The position numbers and the translations under genes are program-made. The notes under the pieces are model-generated. The model saw only the letters and a list, made by a program, of their open reading frames with translations, was not told the origin of the DNA and did not search any database. Shown in pieces: positions 1-8,316 of a stretch of DNA of 33,901 bases (positions are counted from its first letter, which is position 1; every line of letters begins with the position of its first letter). Source of the DNA: a virus; the IMG/VR virus record IMGVR_UViG_3300047382_000180, positions 1-33,901 of that record; one strand, written 5' to 3'.

Positions 1-39
1 GAAGACTACGAACCACTAGATACCATAGCGGGGTACTAA
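1..39 (+). CDS. C-terminal end of an upstream gene, probably terminase large subunit (partial)
   Basis: Frame 1 is open from the first base and ends in TAA at 37-39, giving the last 12 residues EDYEPLDTIAGY. The stop shares one base with the portal ATG (TAATG), the tight coupling seen throughout the window. Being directly upstream of a portal gene, this is most likely the end of the terminase large subunit. That identity rests on gene order only, since no motif is visible in 12 residues. Confidence 0.5.
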   Translation, partial: EDYEPLDTIAGY

Positions 40-1997
40 TGAGTAACGAAGATATATTCGATGACGGGCCGTTCGACGGTGAGTTAGCAGATTGGGTAAT
101 GGGTAAGTGCCAAGAGTGGCGCGACCATTACGAGAGTAACTACGCTCAGCGGCACGAAGAGTACTACCGCTTGTTCCGTAACCAGTGGTCCTCTGAGGAC
201 AACGAACGGTCCAGCGAGCGGTCTAAGCTAATTGCCCCAGCACTGGCGCAGGCCGTCGAGTCCAACGTTGCTGAGGTAGAGGAAGCCACATTCGGTCGAG
301 GTAAGATCTTCGACGTCCGTGACAACATCGGTGACGAGCAGACTGCCGACATGATGTTCCTACGTAAGAAGCTACACGACGAGTTCGCTGTTGCACGCGT
401 ACGTTCATCTGTTGCAGAGGTACTGGTCAACGCCGCAGTATACGGTACTGGTATCGCTGAGATCACTATCGACGAGCGTAAGGTATACCAGCCAGCTAGC
501 CGCCCCATCATGGACGGCGCTATGAACGAGATCGGTGTCAATGAGACTTACAAGCCGATCGTTAAGCTGAACCCGATACAGCCCAAGAACTTCCTGATCG
601 ACCCCGCCGCGTCATGCGTTGACGAGGCTGTCGGTTGTGCGATTGATGAGTACGTCAGCCGCCACGTGGTCGAGGAGTTACAGGAGCAGGGAGTGTATCG
701 CGATGACCAATTCATCGGCGAAGCCGCCGCAGAGGACGAGATCGAATTCGACTCGAAGGTGGACAGCCGACCCAAGGGACGTGTACGACTCACCAAGTAC
801 TACGGGAAAGTACCCAGAGATTACCTTATTGCAGAGGGAGTGGACGAAGACGATATCGCAGAAGCCGGTCACTACGTGGAAGCGATCGTCGTCCTTGCTA
901 ACAAGGGCGTTGTACTGAAGGCCATCCCTAACCCTTATATGTGTCAAGACCGCCCCGTCGTGGCGTTCCAGTGGGACATCGTTCCCAACATCTTCTGGGG
1001 CCGTGGCGTATGTGAGAAGGGCTACATGAGCCAGAAGGCGCTGGACGCTGAGCTACGTGCTCGCATCGATGCGCTCGCTCTGACGACACACCCGATGATG
1101 GCGGTTGATGCTACCCGTATCCCGCGAGGTCATAAGCTGGAAGTCCGTCCGGGCCGAATGCTCTTGACCAACGGCGCTCCGAGCGAGGCGCTCATGCCGT
1201 TCAACTTCGGTAACCTCAACGCCATCACCTTCCAGCAGGGACAACAGCTAGAGCAGATGGTCGCACAGGCAACTGGTGCTGACCTCTCGAAGGCCCAGAG
1301 CATGAACGACATCACGGCGGCTGGTCAGTCCATGTCGCAGGGTGCGATCATGAAGCGGCAGAAGCGTACCTTGGTTAACTTCCAAGAGAACTTCTTGTTG
1401 CCCTTCGTCAAGAAGGCGGCGTTCCGCTACATGCAGTTCAGCCCAGAAGAGTTCCCGATTGGTGACTACTCCTTCATTCCGTTCTCTAGCCTTGGTGCTA
1501 TGGCGCGGGAGTACGAGGTGGCCCAGCTATCGCAGATCCTTCAGACTATCCCGGTAGAGTCCGGGGCGCATGGTCCGATCACTAAGGCTATCGTAGATCA
1601 CCTCAACGTATCGAACCGAGAGGAGCTACTCCAAGCAATCGATCAGGCTAGCCAGCCAGATCCGCAGGCGGAACAGCAGGCTCAGCAGGCACAGCAGATG
1701 CAGATGGCTGTCACGCAGGGTCAGGTATCGCTCCTCAACGCACAGGCCCAAGAGTCCAACGCACGCGCCAACAAGTACAATGTGGAAGCTGAGATCAAGC
1801 CGCAAGAGGTTACGCTCCGTTACTCTGACACCAACCAAGACGGCGAGCAGGACAAGGACTTCGAGAAGCGGGTGAAGATGGCAGACCTGCTACTCCGTGA
1901 GCGAGAGGTTGAGAACAAGGAGCAGGCAAGCGTCGATGCGGCTAAGGCACGCGCAGAGAAGGAGCTGATTGCCCGACTTGCTGAGGAGAACGTATAA
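39..1997 (+). CDS. Portal (head-tail connector) protein
   Basis: A 652-residue protein of the size and character of podovirus portal proteins, the dodecameric ring at the capsid vertex through which DNA is packaged and ejected and on which the tail is built. The N-terminal part is charged and rich in aromatic residues. The middle alternates acidic loops with the hydrophobic strand/helix pattern of portal wing and stem regions. A conserved-looking helix with TGADLSKAQSMNDITAAG lies near residue 420. The C-terminus, from about residue 535, is rich in Gln, Ala and Glu and should form the long helical barrel. It follows the presumed terminase end directly and abuts the next gene without a gap. 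I recognise it by overall features and gene order. A precise family (P22-like or T7-like) cannot be fixed by eye. Confidence 0.85.
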   Translation: MSNEDIFDDGPFDGELADWVMGKCQEWRDHYESNYAQRHEEYYRLFRNQWSSEDNERSSERSKLIAPALAQAVESNVAEVEEATFGRGKIFDVRDNIGDEQTADMMFLRKKLHDEFAVARVRSSVAEVLVNAAVYGTGIAEITIDERKVYQPASRPIMDGAMNEIGVNETYKPIVKLNPIQPKNFLIDPAASCVDEAVGCAIDEYVSRHVVEELQEQGVYRDDQFIGEAAAEDEIEFDSKVDSRPKGRVRLTKYYGKVPRDYLIAEGVDEDDIAEAGHYVEAIVVLANKGVVLKAIPNPYMCQDRPVVAFQWDIVPNIFWGRGVCEKGYMSQKALDAELRARIDALALTTHPMMAVDATRIPRGHKLEVRPGRMLLTNGAPSEALMPFNFGNLNAITFQQGQQLEQMVAQATGADLSKAQSMNDITAAGQSMSQGAIMKRQKRTLVNFQENFLLPFVKKAAFRYMQFSPEEFPIGDYSFIPFSSLGAMAREYEVAQLSQILQTIPVESGAHGPITKAIVDHLNVSNREELLQAIDQASQPDPQAEQQAQQAQQMQMAVTQGQVSLLNAQAQESNARANKYNVEAEIKPQEVTLRYSDTNQDGEQDKDFEKRVKMADLLLREREVENKEQASVDAAKARAEKELIARLAEENV

Positions 1998-4640
1998 GTG
2001 TCCGATGACAACAGACCAGAGTTCCCTATGTTCAAGCTACTGGACAAGTTCCGTAGCGAGATCCAAGGAATCAGGGAAGAGGTTAAGGTAGGCACACGGG
2101 GACCGGAGGGACCGCAAGGCGACCCCGGACCTACGGGTGCGTCTGGCTCACAAGGACCGGAAGGCCCCCGCGGGCGTGATGGTAAGGACGGCGTACTGGG
2201 TACGGACGGTAGGGATGGTACAGATGGTGAGGACGGGGCGGACGGCGCAGACGGCCGTGGTATCCGTGAGATCAGCCAAGCCGCAGACGGCGACCTAGTC
2301 TTCGAGATGAGCGACGGTACTGAAGAGTACATCGACCTACCGTTCGGTCTCACCAACAACAACAGCTCCACCCAGATACTTGTACAGCATAACGGTGGCA
2401 GTGATAACGGCGGCACTGACTCTATACTCGACAAGCTTCCGCCCATGTCATCGGACGCTGATCCAGACACACTGGCCCTACGTGACAGCAACGCGGACTC
2501 TAAGTTCCGTCGCCTCACTATGGATCAGTTCGAGTGGAATAGCGGCACGAACACGCGCTCGGCAGACGACACGTTCTTCAGTGGTGACAGCTCGGCCGAC
2601 GACCGCCTGTACACTAACACGGCTACCGGTATGCGCGAGTCGCTGGACCTCTACAGCAAGTCCGAGGTGGACACGCTGGTAGGTCAGTCACCTAGCGACC
2701 CTACCGACCCAGCCGACCTGATCTCCACCGACGCTAACAACATCATCGTCGAAGGAACGGACGGCAAGCTGTTCGCTGAGGCTCCGCCTAACTCTGGCTC
2801 TGCTATGCTGAAGTGGCTGTACCTTAACGGCACTGCCGCCCCCGGACTGAACTACTTCCGTATGAACAGCACGGACCCGGCGGGAATCACAGAGCTGTAC
2901 TTGAACAAGACGGCCTACCCGAACTCATCAGTGGGCAACATCCTGTCCCTGTTGGATGTGGGCTACATGATCTACATGCAACAGCAGGACTTAGAAGACG
3001 CGTTCATTAACTTCACTGTAACTGGCGCGGTCGTAGACAACGGGGACTGGGTAACCGTACCCGTCGAGTCGTTCGACAACGGCGTGTTGTTCACAATCAA
3101 TACCTTCGTTGGTGCGTTGTTCTATCAAGGCGCTCAAGGAGGAGGTGGTGTAACCCCTGACGATTCCCTATCGAACTCCAAGGGTGCGGCACTAGCACTG
3201 GAGCAGTCCCTCCTAGCGAAGGACGGCCAGCCTGCCTTGACGGTACTAGCGGTAGGCGCTACGAACACAGGCAAGGTACAGGGATGTTCGCTAGGCGACG
3301 GTAACGTGGTCGAGGTGTACGCATCAGGTACGGACTACACCAACGCCAACGTACTGTACCGAGAGTTCATGGCGGCAGGTGAGCCTATCTGCTTCACGGG
3401 CCTGTCAGCGGGCGCGATCATCACATCGACGCAGGGGTTCTACGGATCTAGTGAGCAGGTAGAGGGCAACTATGAGTCGCCTATGCCGCTACTGTCTCTG
3501 GGTCTGGCGTTCACGGGTACGTTCATGTACGCCTTCCGTAACTCCAACAACTACCCCGGCGCAGGTAACTCCACCGGTCAGGTTACCGTGGTAAACGGTC
3601 CACTGCCTTCTACGGTTACGTTCACTAGGAACGGCAATCAGGTACAGGACCAAGAGCCTCGCGACCTTGCGCCGTTCGAGCTGACGCGGTTCTACACAGA
3701 CGCCAACGGAGAGTACTTCCTGTCTGGCACGTCAGCAGTCATGGCGTGTATTCAGGCGTATATGGGTAGCAACCCCGGTAGCAGTACTGCGCGATTCTAC
3801 GACGCACGTCTCGTTATGCCGCTGACCAACGACGGCATGACATGGCCCCGCTCTGGATTCGTGAGTGCACCATACGACAACACCACGTCCAAGTACTACG
3901 TACGTGACGGAGCTACTGGCGACTTCCCACCGGTGAGTCCCGGCTTCCCTGTAGACTTCGACGCGAACAGTAGTACAGGGGCCTCCGATCAGGACTATGA
4001 GCCCAACGGCTGTACACGCCTGCGGGTCAACGGTCTAGCGGTAGCGTACTCTGGTGCGGACTCGGCGGGCCTTGAGGCATCGCCCATGATTCCGGTCAGC
4101 GCCCTGTCGCAGGTGGTGGCACAGCCGTTCTTCATTAACGACAACGGCGACGGCGGTAACTCAGGCGTAGCCATCGGATCACCCTATGAGGGGACGGCCA
4201 AGTACTACGCTTGGAACGACGCCACAGGTAAGGCAGAGCTGGCATACACCGTCCCGCTCACGCGTGGCTCCGGCGGCGTAGGGATCGTACCTACCACCCC
4301 AGAGGATCAGTACTTCCCATGCTCGGGCATAATCGCTAACGAGTCTACCCTCGCCGCAGATCCAAGCGTCGTACAGCTCGCTAGCGACTTAGCCGCGGGT
4401 TACATCGTGGCAGACGTACCGATCACGGTCGTGAGCCAGAACGGTAATCCTGCGTGGCTTCCCACGGTTCGATCGCAGAACGGTACAACCACATCTCAGA
4501 TCATTATGGATGACGATGAGACGCTACAGCTCGGCTGGACGCCTGCAACTCTGAAGGCAGAGATTACTACTGACACAGAAGGCTTCACTAGGAAGCGTGT
4601 CGTAGACAACACGGGCACACCTACATACCCCTTGACCTAA
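1998..4640 (+). CDS. Collagen-like repeat fibre/appendage protein
   Basis: An 880-residue structural protein starting at GTG 1998, immediately after the portal stop, with a GAGGAG ribosome site at 1983-1988. Residues 1-31 form a charged, helix-prone head. Residues 32-87 are about eighteen uninterrupted Gly-X-Y triplets (GPE, GPQ, GDP, then GKD, GTD, GED, GAD), a textbook collagen-like segment that would trimerise as a rod. The remainder is low in cysteine and rich in Gly, Thr, Asn and Ser with alternating hydrophobics, as in beta-structured fibre tips. Collagen repeats are known in phage tail and head fibres. Its site between portal and scaffold instead of with the tail genes is unusual and leaves open whether it is a capsid or a tail appendage. 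Host attachment is the most likely role. Confidence 0.8.
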   Translation: MSDDNRPEFPMFKLLDKFRSEIQGIREEVKVGTRGPEGPQGDPGPTGASGSQGPEGPRGRDGKDGVLGTDGRDGTDGEDGADGADGRGIREISQAADGDLVFEMSDGTEEYIDLPFGLTNNNSSTQILVQHNGGSDNGGTDSILDKLPPMSSDADPDTLALRDSNADSKFRRLTMDQFEWNSGTNTRSADDTFFSGDSSADDRLYTNTATGMRESLDLYSKSEVDTLVGQSPSDPTDPADLISTDANNIIVEGTDGKLFAEAPPNSGSAMLKWLYLNGTAAPGLNYFRMNSTDPAGITELYLNKTAYPNSSVGNILSLLDVGYMIYMQQQDLEDAFINFTVTGAVVDNGDWVTVPVESFDNGVLFTINTFVGALFYQGAQGGGGVTPDDSLSNSKGAALALEQSLLAKDGQPALTVLAVGATNTGKVQGCSLGDGNVVEVYASGTDYTNANVLYREFMAAGEPICFTGLSAGAIITSTQGFYGSSEQVEGNYESPMPLLSLGLAFTGTFMYAFRNSNNYPGAGNSTGQVTVVNGPLPSTVTFTRNGNQVQDQEPRDLAPFELTRFYTDANGEYFLSGTSAVMACIQAYMGSNPGSSTARFYDARLVMPLTNDGMTWPRSGFVSAPYDNTTSKYYVRDGATGDFPPVSPGFPVDFDANSSTGASDQDYEPNGCTRLRVNGLAVAYSGADSAGLEASPMIPVSALSQVVAQPFFINDNGDGGNSGVAIGSPYEGTAKYYAWNDATGKAELAYTVPLTRGSGGVGIVPTTPEDQYFPCSGIIANESTLAADPSVVQLASDLAAGYIVADVPITVVSQNGNPAWLPTVRSQNGTTTSQIIMDDDETLQLGWTPATLKAEITTDTEGFTRKRVVDNTGTPTYPLT

Positions 4641-4694
4641 TAATAACGCCAAGGAAGGCGCTACCCAGAGGCACATTAACCCAAGGAACCCCTA

Positions 4695-6245
4695 ATGAGC
4701 ATAGACTTATCAACTTACGCTAGAGGATACTACGGCTACATGAACGAAGAAGTTCGTGCCGCCTTAGGATCTCTACAAGACACAGGCAACCTCAGAGCAG
4801 TTGTAGATAGCCCCGTTCAGATGAACCTGCTCGAAGAACCGCAGGACAAGGACTGGGCCGTCGATATCACAGCACAGCAGTTATACGTATACAATTCCAA
4901 CAGCGCCTCATGGGTAGCTATTGGAGCTTCAGAGGACACTCTTACCGCATTGATTAACGGATCATTCGACGGTGGGGTGAGTGCTATTCTGAATACCGAT
5001 CTGCGAGTATACGCAGACGGAGCCACCGGTATCGCTGACCCGATGAACCGTACTTCGGGATGGTACTACAAGAACAGTGCGGACGTAACCGACAAGATCA
5101 ACTGGTACTACCTCAGTAACAGCAACCCTGTGCTGACGATGTCTGTACCGAACATCCGCTCCATGTACGCTACCGTAGAGGTACGTGCAGGCGGGGCCCC
5201 TTACTTCACCATGTACACCAAGCCTACCGGCGATGGCAACGATGCGGCCTCATGGTATCGCTCACGCTACGTCTACAGCGTACCGGGACTGGACCTGTCC
5301 GCCTACATCGGTCAGACTATCTTCCTGTACTGGGGCACGGATCCGGGTGACTTCCCGACTCTGACACGCGTCGAGTGCGAGATAGATCTGTTCTCCTCTG
5401 CGGGCTACATGGATGACTCCGAGGAGGTATTGTTCGCTAACCTATCTACATCCAGTGGCTATGGTGCTGGGCACTATGAGTTCGTCGTAAGGGACGCAGG
5501 CTACGACTACATAGGTACAGACGTTCAGTACATCTTCGTAGCTCCTACCGTGGCTTCGGCTGACGAGAGTACACCAGACGATGCGTTCATCCGTATGGAC
5601 GGCGTCAACGACTACATCTCACTGAGCGGCACTGGGGCCATTATGGACTACACCGCGACGTGGACTGTAGCTTGCGAGATCGTCGAGCTTCCGTCCAACA
5701 CATCGGATAGCAAGTTCATGACGCTATGGCGTTCGGGTGACAACGGGCTCTCGCTACGACGAGGCGGAACCAACTGGGGCTTCTACGCGGCCAACGGCTA
5801 CAACTCTGTAGCGCAGGCCAACACGTGGTACGCTCCGTCGGCTGGTTCCCGTATCCTCGTCGAGTGCGACGGAACCAAGATCAGCTACTGGCTGGACGGG
5901 ACTCGCCGGTCGCACACAACTATGAACACTACGCACCGTGACAACAGTGCACACGTATCGGACAGCATCGACTTCGGTCGAGGCGGTATCGCCTTCGGTC
6001 AAGGTACTTACCAAGACTATGAGGGCGGGGTCGACAACCTGCTGTTCACCAACAACATCCTGTCATCGGCTGAGAAGGCTGAGTTCTTCGCAGGAGGGGA
6101 CGTGACACAGCACAGTTACTACACAGCGTCACGTGACTTCGTACCATGTGGAGAGGCTGGCTACCCCAACGTCGTCGGAGAGAAGGGCAACGTAACGGGT
6201 ACGCTTGTGAATGGAACTGCTGACGACTTCGTGGAGAGAACATAA
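4695..6245 (+). CDS. Fibre-like protein with C-terminal LamG/concanavalin-type domain
   Basis: A 516-residue protein with ATG at 4695 and an AAGGA site at 4683-4687. The N-terminal about 95 residues (containing KDWAVDITAQQLYVYN) resemble the attachment end of phage fibres. The middle, about residues 100-290, is beta-rich. From about residue 297 (FIRMDGVNDYISLSG), through an ILVECDGTKISYWLDG strand pair, to a DNLLFTNNILSSAEKAEFF ending near 470, it follows the pattern of LamG-like jelly-roll domains. Those domains bind carbohydrate in many phage and bacterial surface proteins. This suggests a glycan-binding appendage. It follows the collagen-like gene and overlaps the next start by one base. 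Domain assignment is by eye. Virion location is inferred from context. Confidence 0.65.
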   Translation: MSIDLSTYARGYYGYMNEEVRAALGSLQDTGNLRAVVDSPVQMNLLEEPQDKDWAVDITAQQLYVYNSNSASWVAIGASEDTLTALINGSFDGGVSAILNTDLRVYADGATGIADPMNRTSGWYYKNSADVTDKINWYYLSNSNPVLTMSVPNIRSMYATVEVRAGGAPYFTMYTKPTGDGNDAASWYRSRYVYSVPGLDLSAYIGQTIFLYWGTDPGDFPTLTRVECEIDLFSSAGYMDDSEEVLFANLSTSSGYGAGHYEFVVRDAGYDYIGTDVQYIFVAPTVASADESTPDDAFIRMDGVNDYISLSGTGAIMDYTATWTVACEIVELPSNTSDSKFMTLWRSGDNGLSLRRGGTNWGFYAANGYNSVAQANTWYAPSAGSRILVECDGTKISYWLDGTRRSHTTMNTTHRDNSAHVSDSIDFGRGGIAFGQGTYQDYEGGVDNLLFTNNILSSAEKAEFFAGGDVTQHSYYTASRDFVPCGEAGYPNVVGEKGNVTGTLVNGTADDFVERT

Positions 6246-6751
6246 TGAGTAAGCGATACTTCGTTGTCCGCAACGTATCATCAATCAACGACGGGGTACA
6301 GGTGGCCTCTGGGCAAGTACCCGGAACTTCACCTGTCTTGTACACAAGCGGGGAGACCACGGCTGGAGACTGGTACTTCTACAAGGTCCCCTCCGAAGGC
6401 ACACCACCAACGGGGGATGCGGTACATGAGCTAGACCTACGGGAAGCCCAGCTAGTTGTTCAGTCCGAGCTGTTCAACAACGGGACTACCACGTCCGAGT
6501 TCATCGGTGAGGAGCAGAGAGTAGCGCAGATGCTACGTGCGGAGTTCATGGTGGCGCAGGCTTCCTTGAGTATCTCCGACGCAGAGGCACTGTTCACGGC
6601 TCTGGAGCCTACATCACACACCCTGTCGGCTGGTAGCTTGAACCTAGCGTACTTCCGGTTCAACAACTCCGCAGTGGATCAAGCCACTAAGGACGCGTTC
6701 AACCCGATGTTCGAGATGTTCTTCTGCAAGTTCCCGCGTAACTTAACATAA
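6245..6751 (+). CDS. Unknown small protein downstream of fibre genes
   Basis: A 168-residue protein not recognised as any known family. It is translationally coupled to the LamG gene (TAATG overlap at 6243-6247) and is the last gene before the promoter at 6755. The N-terminal third is beta-prone (KRYFVVRNVSS). The C-terminal half is helical and ends in an aromatic tail (FNPMFEMFFCKFPRNLT). It contains one Cys and no signal peptide or membrane segment. Its position makes a fibre-assembly chaperone or an appendage base subunit plausible, but nothing in the sequence proves it. Confidence 0.65.
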   Translation: MSKRYFVVRNVSSINDGVQVASGQVPGTSPVLYTSGETTAGDWYFYKVPSEGTPPTGDAVHELDLREAQLVVQSELFNNGTTTSEFIGEEQRVAQMLRAEFMVAQASLSISDAEALFTALEPTSHTLSAGSLNLAYFRFNNSAVDQATKDAFNPMFEMFFCKFPRNLT

Positions 6752-6754
6752 CGC

Positions 6755-6783
6755 TTGACAGCTTAGAACGGATGTGATATACT
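6755..6783 (+). promoter_or_regulatory. Sigma-70-type promoter for the capsid module
   Basis: TTGACA at 6755-6760, a 17-base spacer and TATACT at 6778-6783, with TGA directly before the -10 giving an extended -10 (TGn). The -35 is perfect and the -10 is 5 of 6. It lies just after the stop of the preceding gene and about 50 bases before the first start of the capsid-assembly genes. Transcription would begin near 6790. It implies use of host RNA polymerase for virion genes. Confidence 0.8.
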
Positions 6784-6805
6784 ATACGTATAGGACGTCC
6801 GTTCT
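6765..6805. repeat. Operator-like inverted repeat around the 6755 promoter -10
   Basis: AGAACGGA at 6765-6772 is the exact reverse complement of TCCGTTCT at 6798-6805. The match extends to 10 of 11 bases. Between the arms lies a perfect 12-base palindrome, CTATACGTATAG, at 6782-6793. The arms sit in the promoter spacer and the early transcribed region, where a dimeric regulator could block or help polymerase. Alternatively the right arm is a leader element. Function is inferred. Confidence 0.55.
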
Positions 6806-6836
6806 ATTCAATCACATGGCCTTCAAGGAGACAACC

Positions 6837-6980
6837 ATGCAACCAGTAAGTACACAGAAGTTCGAAGAGCTAGTAGCTAGCACAACCTCCTACCTTCAGA
6901 AGCTGATGGATAAGTCTTCCGCGTTAGAGAAGCGCATCGAAGCACTAGAAGCTAAGAAGGGAGAGAAGAAGGATGGATGA
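6837..6980 (+). CDS. Short coiled-coil protein at the head of the capsid module
   Basis: A 47-residue protein. The open frame extends upstream to 6774, but that stretch overlaps the promoter and operator. ATG 6837 has an ideal AAGGAG at 6825-6830, six bases away, so it is taken as the start. The sequence is a single amphipathic helix (KLMDKSSALEKRIEALEAKK) with a heptad-like Leu/Ile pattern and a very basic C-terminus. It is a likely small oligomeric accessory of capsid assembly. No family is recognised. Confidence 0.7.
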   Translation: MQPVSTQKFEELVASTTSYLQKLMDKSSALEKRIEALEAKKGEKKDG

Positions 6981-7188
6981 TACGTACTTCGATAACGCCC
7001 GCGAGCTGTTCCTAACGCCGGGGTGGATCACCTTCCAAGAAGAATTACAAGCGGCACTCAACACCTGTACCCTAGACTCATGTAACACTACAGAAGAGTT
7101 CTGGCAGATGCGGGGTCGATTGCTTACACTAAGACAACTGGCAGGCTACGAGAACGCCTGTCTGGTCGCTGAGTCGCAAGATGCGTAA
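6973..7188 (+). CDS. Conserved-looking small protein, capsid module
   Basis: A 71-residue acidic protein overlapping the previous gene by eight bases. The pattern near the N-terminus (ARELFLTPGWITF, residues 9-21) resembles a small protein often found before scaffold and capsid genes of T7-like aquatic phages. Its role is not known to me. It is mostly helical, with three Cys and no membrane segment. It is coupled to the zinc-ribbon gene, whose start overlaps its end. Confidence 0.65.
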   Translation: MDDTYFDNARELFLTPGWITFQEELQAALNTCTLDSCNTTEEFWQMRGRLLTLRQLAGYENACLVAESQDA

Positions 7189-7396
7189 GATCATTGACGT
7201 ACGCTGTGGCTCCTGCGGTCATGTGCAAGAGGAGTTCGGACACCTTACCGACGCTTTCCGGTGCGGCGAGTGCGGTGGGGAGTCCGAGCGAATCATCAGT
7301 CCAGTTCGATGTGCACTTGAGGGTGTGTCAGGGGACTTCCCCGGCGCGGCCATTAAGTGGGCTAAGGACCGGACTAAGCGGGGCGGCAACTCCTAA
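7181..7396 (+). CDS. FmdB-type zinc-ribbon protein
   Basis: A 71-residue protein with CGSCG at residues 9-13 and CGECG at 28-32, two CxxC knuckles that would hold one zinc ion in a rubredoxin-like ribbon, followed by ESERIISP. This is the layout of FmdB-family ribbons. The C-terminal part, with GDFPGAAIKWAKDR, is a pattern shared by small phage proteins encoded just before scaffold genes. It overlaps the upstream gene by eight bases. Its molecular role in phages is unknown. Nucleic-acid or capsid-protein binding are both possible. Confidence 0.75.
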   Translation: MRKIIDVRCGSCGHVQEEFGHLTDAFRCGECGGESERIISPVRCALEGVSGDFPGAAIKWAKDRTKRGGNS

Positions 7397-7453
7397 GCCG
7401 GGAATCGCCCTTACATATAACGTTCCTCCCTGTTGGGATAAAGGAGATCAATA

Positions 7454-8299
7454 ATGGCTACCATAGTAGATGCCGAAGACTTCAAGAAGCAGGCAACCGT
7501 AATCGACGATGACGTTAATGCCGAGAGCACTGAAGAAGAGTTCGCTGAGTTACCGACGGAGACCCCGGAAGTACCAGAACCCGAACCAGAGCCCGAGGCC
7601 GCGGAACCGGAAGAGAACGATCTGCCCGAGAAGTACCAAGGCAAGTCCGCTTCAGATATCGCAAGGATGCACCAAGAGCTAGAGAAGCGATTGGGTCAAC
7701 AATCACAGGAAGTAGGAGAACTGCGACGGCACTTCGACTCCTTCGTACAAGACAGTATCTCGAAGCAATCTGCACCGGAAGTTGAAGTTGAAGCCGAAGA
7801 GGTGGACTTCTTCGCAGACCCAGCTAAGGCTGTAGCACAGGCTATTGAGAACCATCCGTCACTGCGGCAAGCACAAGAAGTTGCGGCAGAGATGGCTAAG
7901 TCTCAAGCACTGGCTAAGCTGAAGTCTACTCACCCCGACATGACCGAAGTCCTACAGGATCCGGGATTCAAGGAGTGGGTAGTGGGCTCTGACATCAGAC
8001 GTGAGCTGTATCGCCAAGCGGACGAGAGGTATGACTTCTCAGCCGCTAACGAGCTAATCACTCTGTACAAGGAGCGCAAGGGGGTGGTGGCGCAGACGGC
8101 CAAGGTCGAGAAGCAACACCAGAAGAACGAAGTCAAGAAGGCTTCGACAGGCTCTACACGCAGTAACCCTGAGGGCTCAACGAGCAAGAAGGTGTACCGC
8201 CGTAGGGATATTATTGAACTCATGAATACCGACCCGAAGAGATACGAAGCTCTCATGCCTGAGATCATGAAGGCGTACTCGGAGGGACGGGTTAAGTAA
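7454..8299 (+). CDS. Capsid assembly scaffolding protein
   Basis: A 281-residue, highly charged protein directly before the major capsid gene, the standard place for a scaffold. Residues 25-60 are Glu/Pro-rich (EVPEPEPEPEAAEPEEND). The centre is long helix and coiled coil (HQELEKRLGQQSQEVGELRRHF). The end is a basic helical segment with YRRRDIIELMNTDPKRYEAL and a final AYSEGRVK, typical of coat-binding ends of T7-like scaffolds. ATG 7454 has an AAAGGAG site at 7440-7446. The protein would direct procapsid assembly and then leave the head. Confidence 0.85.
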   Translation: MATIVDAEDFKKQATVIDDDVNAESTEEEFAELPTETPEVPEPEPEPEAAEPEENDLPEKYQGKSASDIARMHQELEKRLGQQSQEVGELRRHFDSFVQDSISKQSAPEVEVEAEEVDFFADPAKAVAQAIENHPSLRQAQEVAAEMAKSQALAKLKSTHPDMTEVLQDPGFKEWVVGSDIRRELYRQADERYDFSAANELITLYKERKGVVAQTAKVEKQHQKNEVKKASTGSTRSNPEGSTSKKVYRRRDIIELMNTDPKRYEALMPEIMKAYSEGRVK

Positions 8300-8316
8300 T
8301 CCAACAGGAGGCCATC

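Noticed and set aside
1820-2518. Long minus-strand frame opposite the collagen-like repeats
   Set aside because: It is Pro/Ser-rich low complexity produced by the complement of Gly-X-Y codons, has no ribosome site and is opposite two solid genes.
4640-4694. CGCC/GGCG hairpin after the collagen-like gene as a terminator
   Set aside because: The stem is four pairs and no T-tract follows. The segment mainly supplies the next ribosome site.
6774-6836. N-terminal extension of the short coiled-coil protein
   Set aside because: It would run through the promoter -10 and operator and has no ribosome site, unlike ATG 6837.
7194-7454. 86-residue frame in another phase across the zinc-ribbon gene
   Set aside because: The zinc-ribbon frame has a clear CxxC pair pattern and coupling, whereas this frame has no motif.
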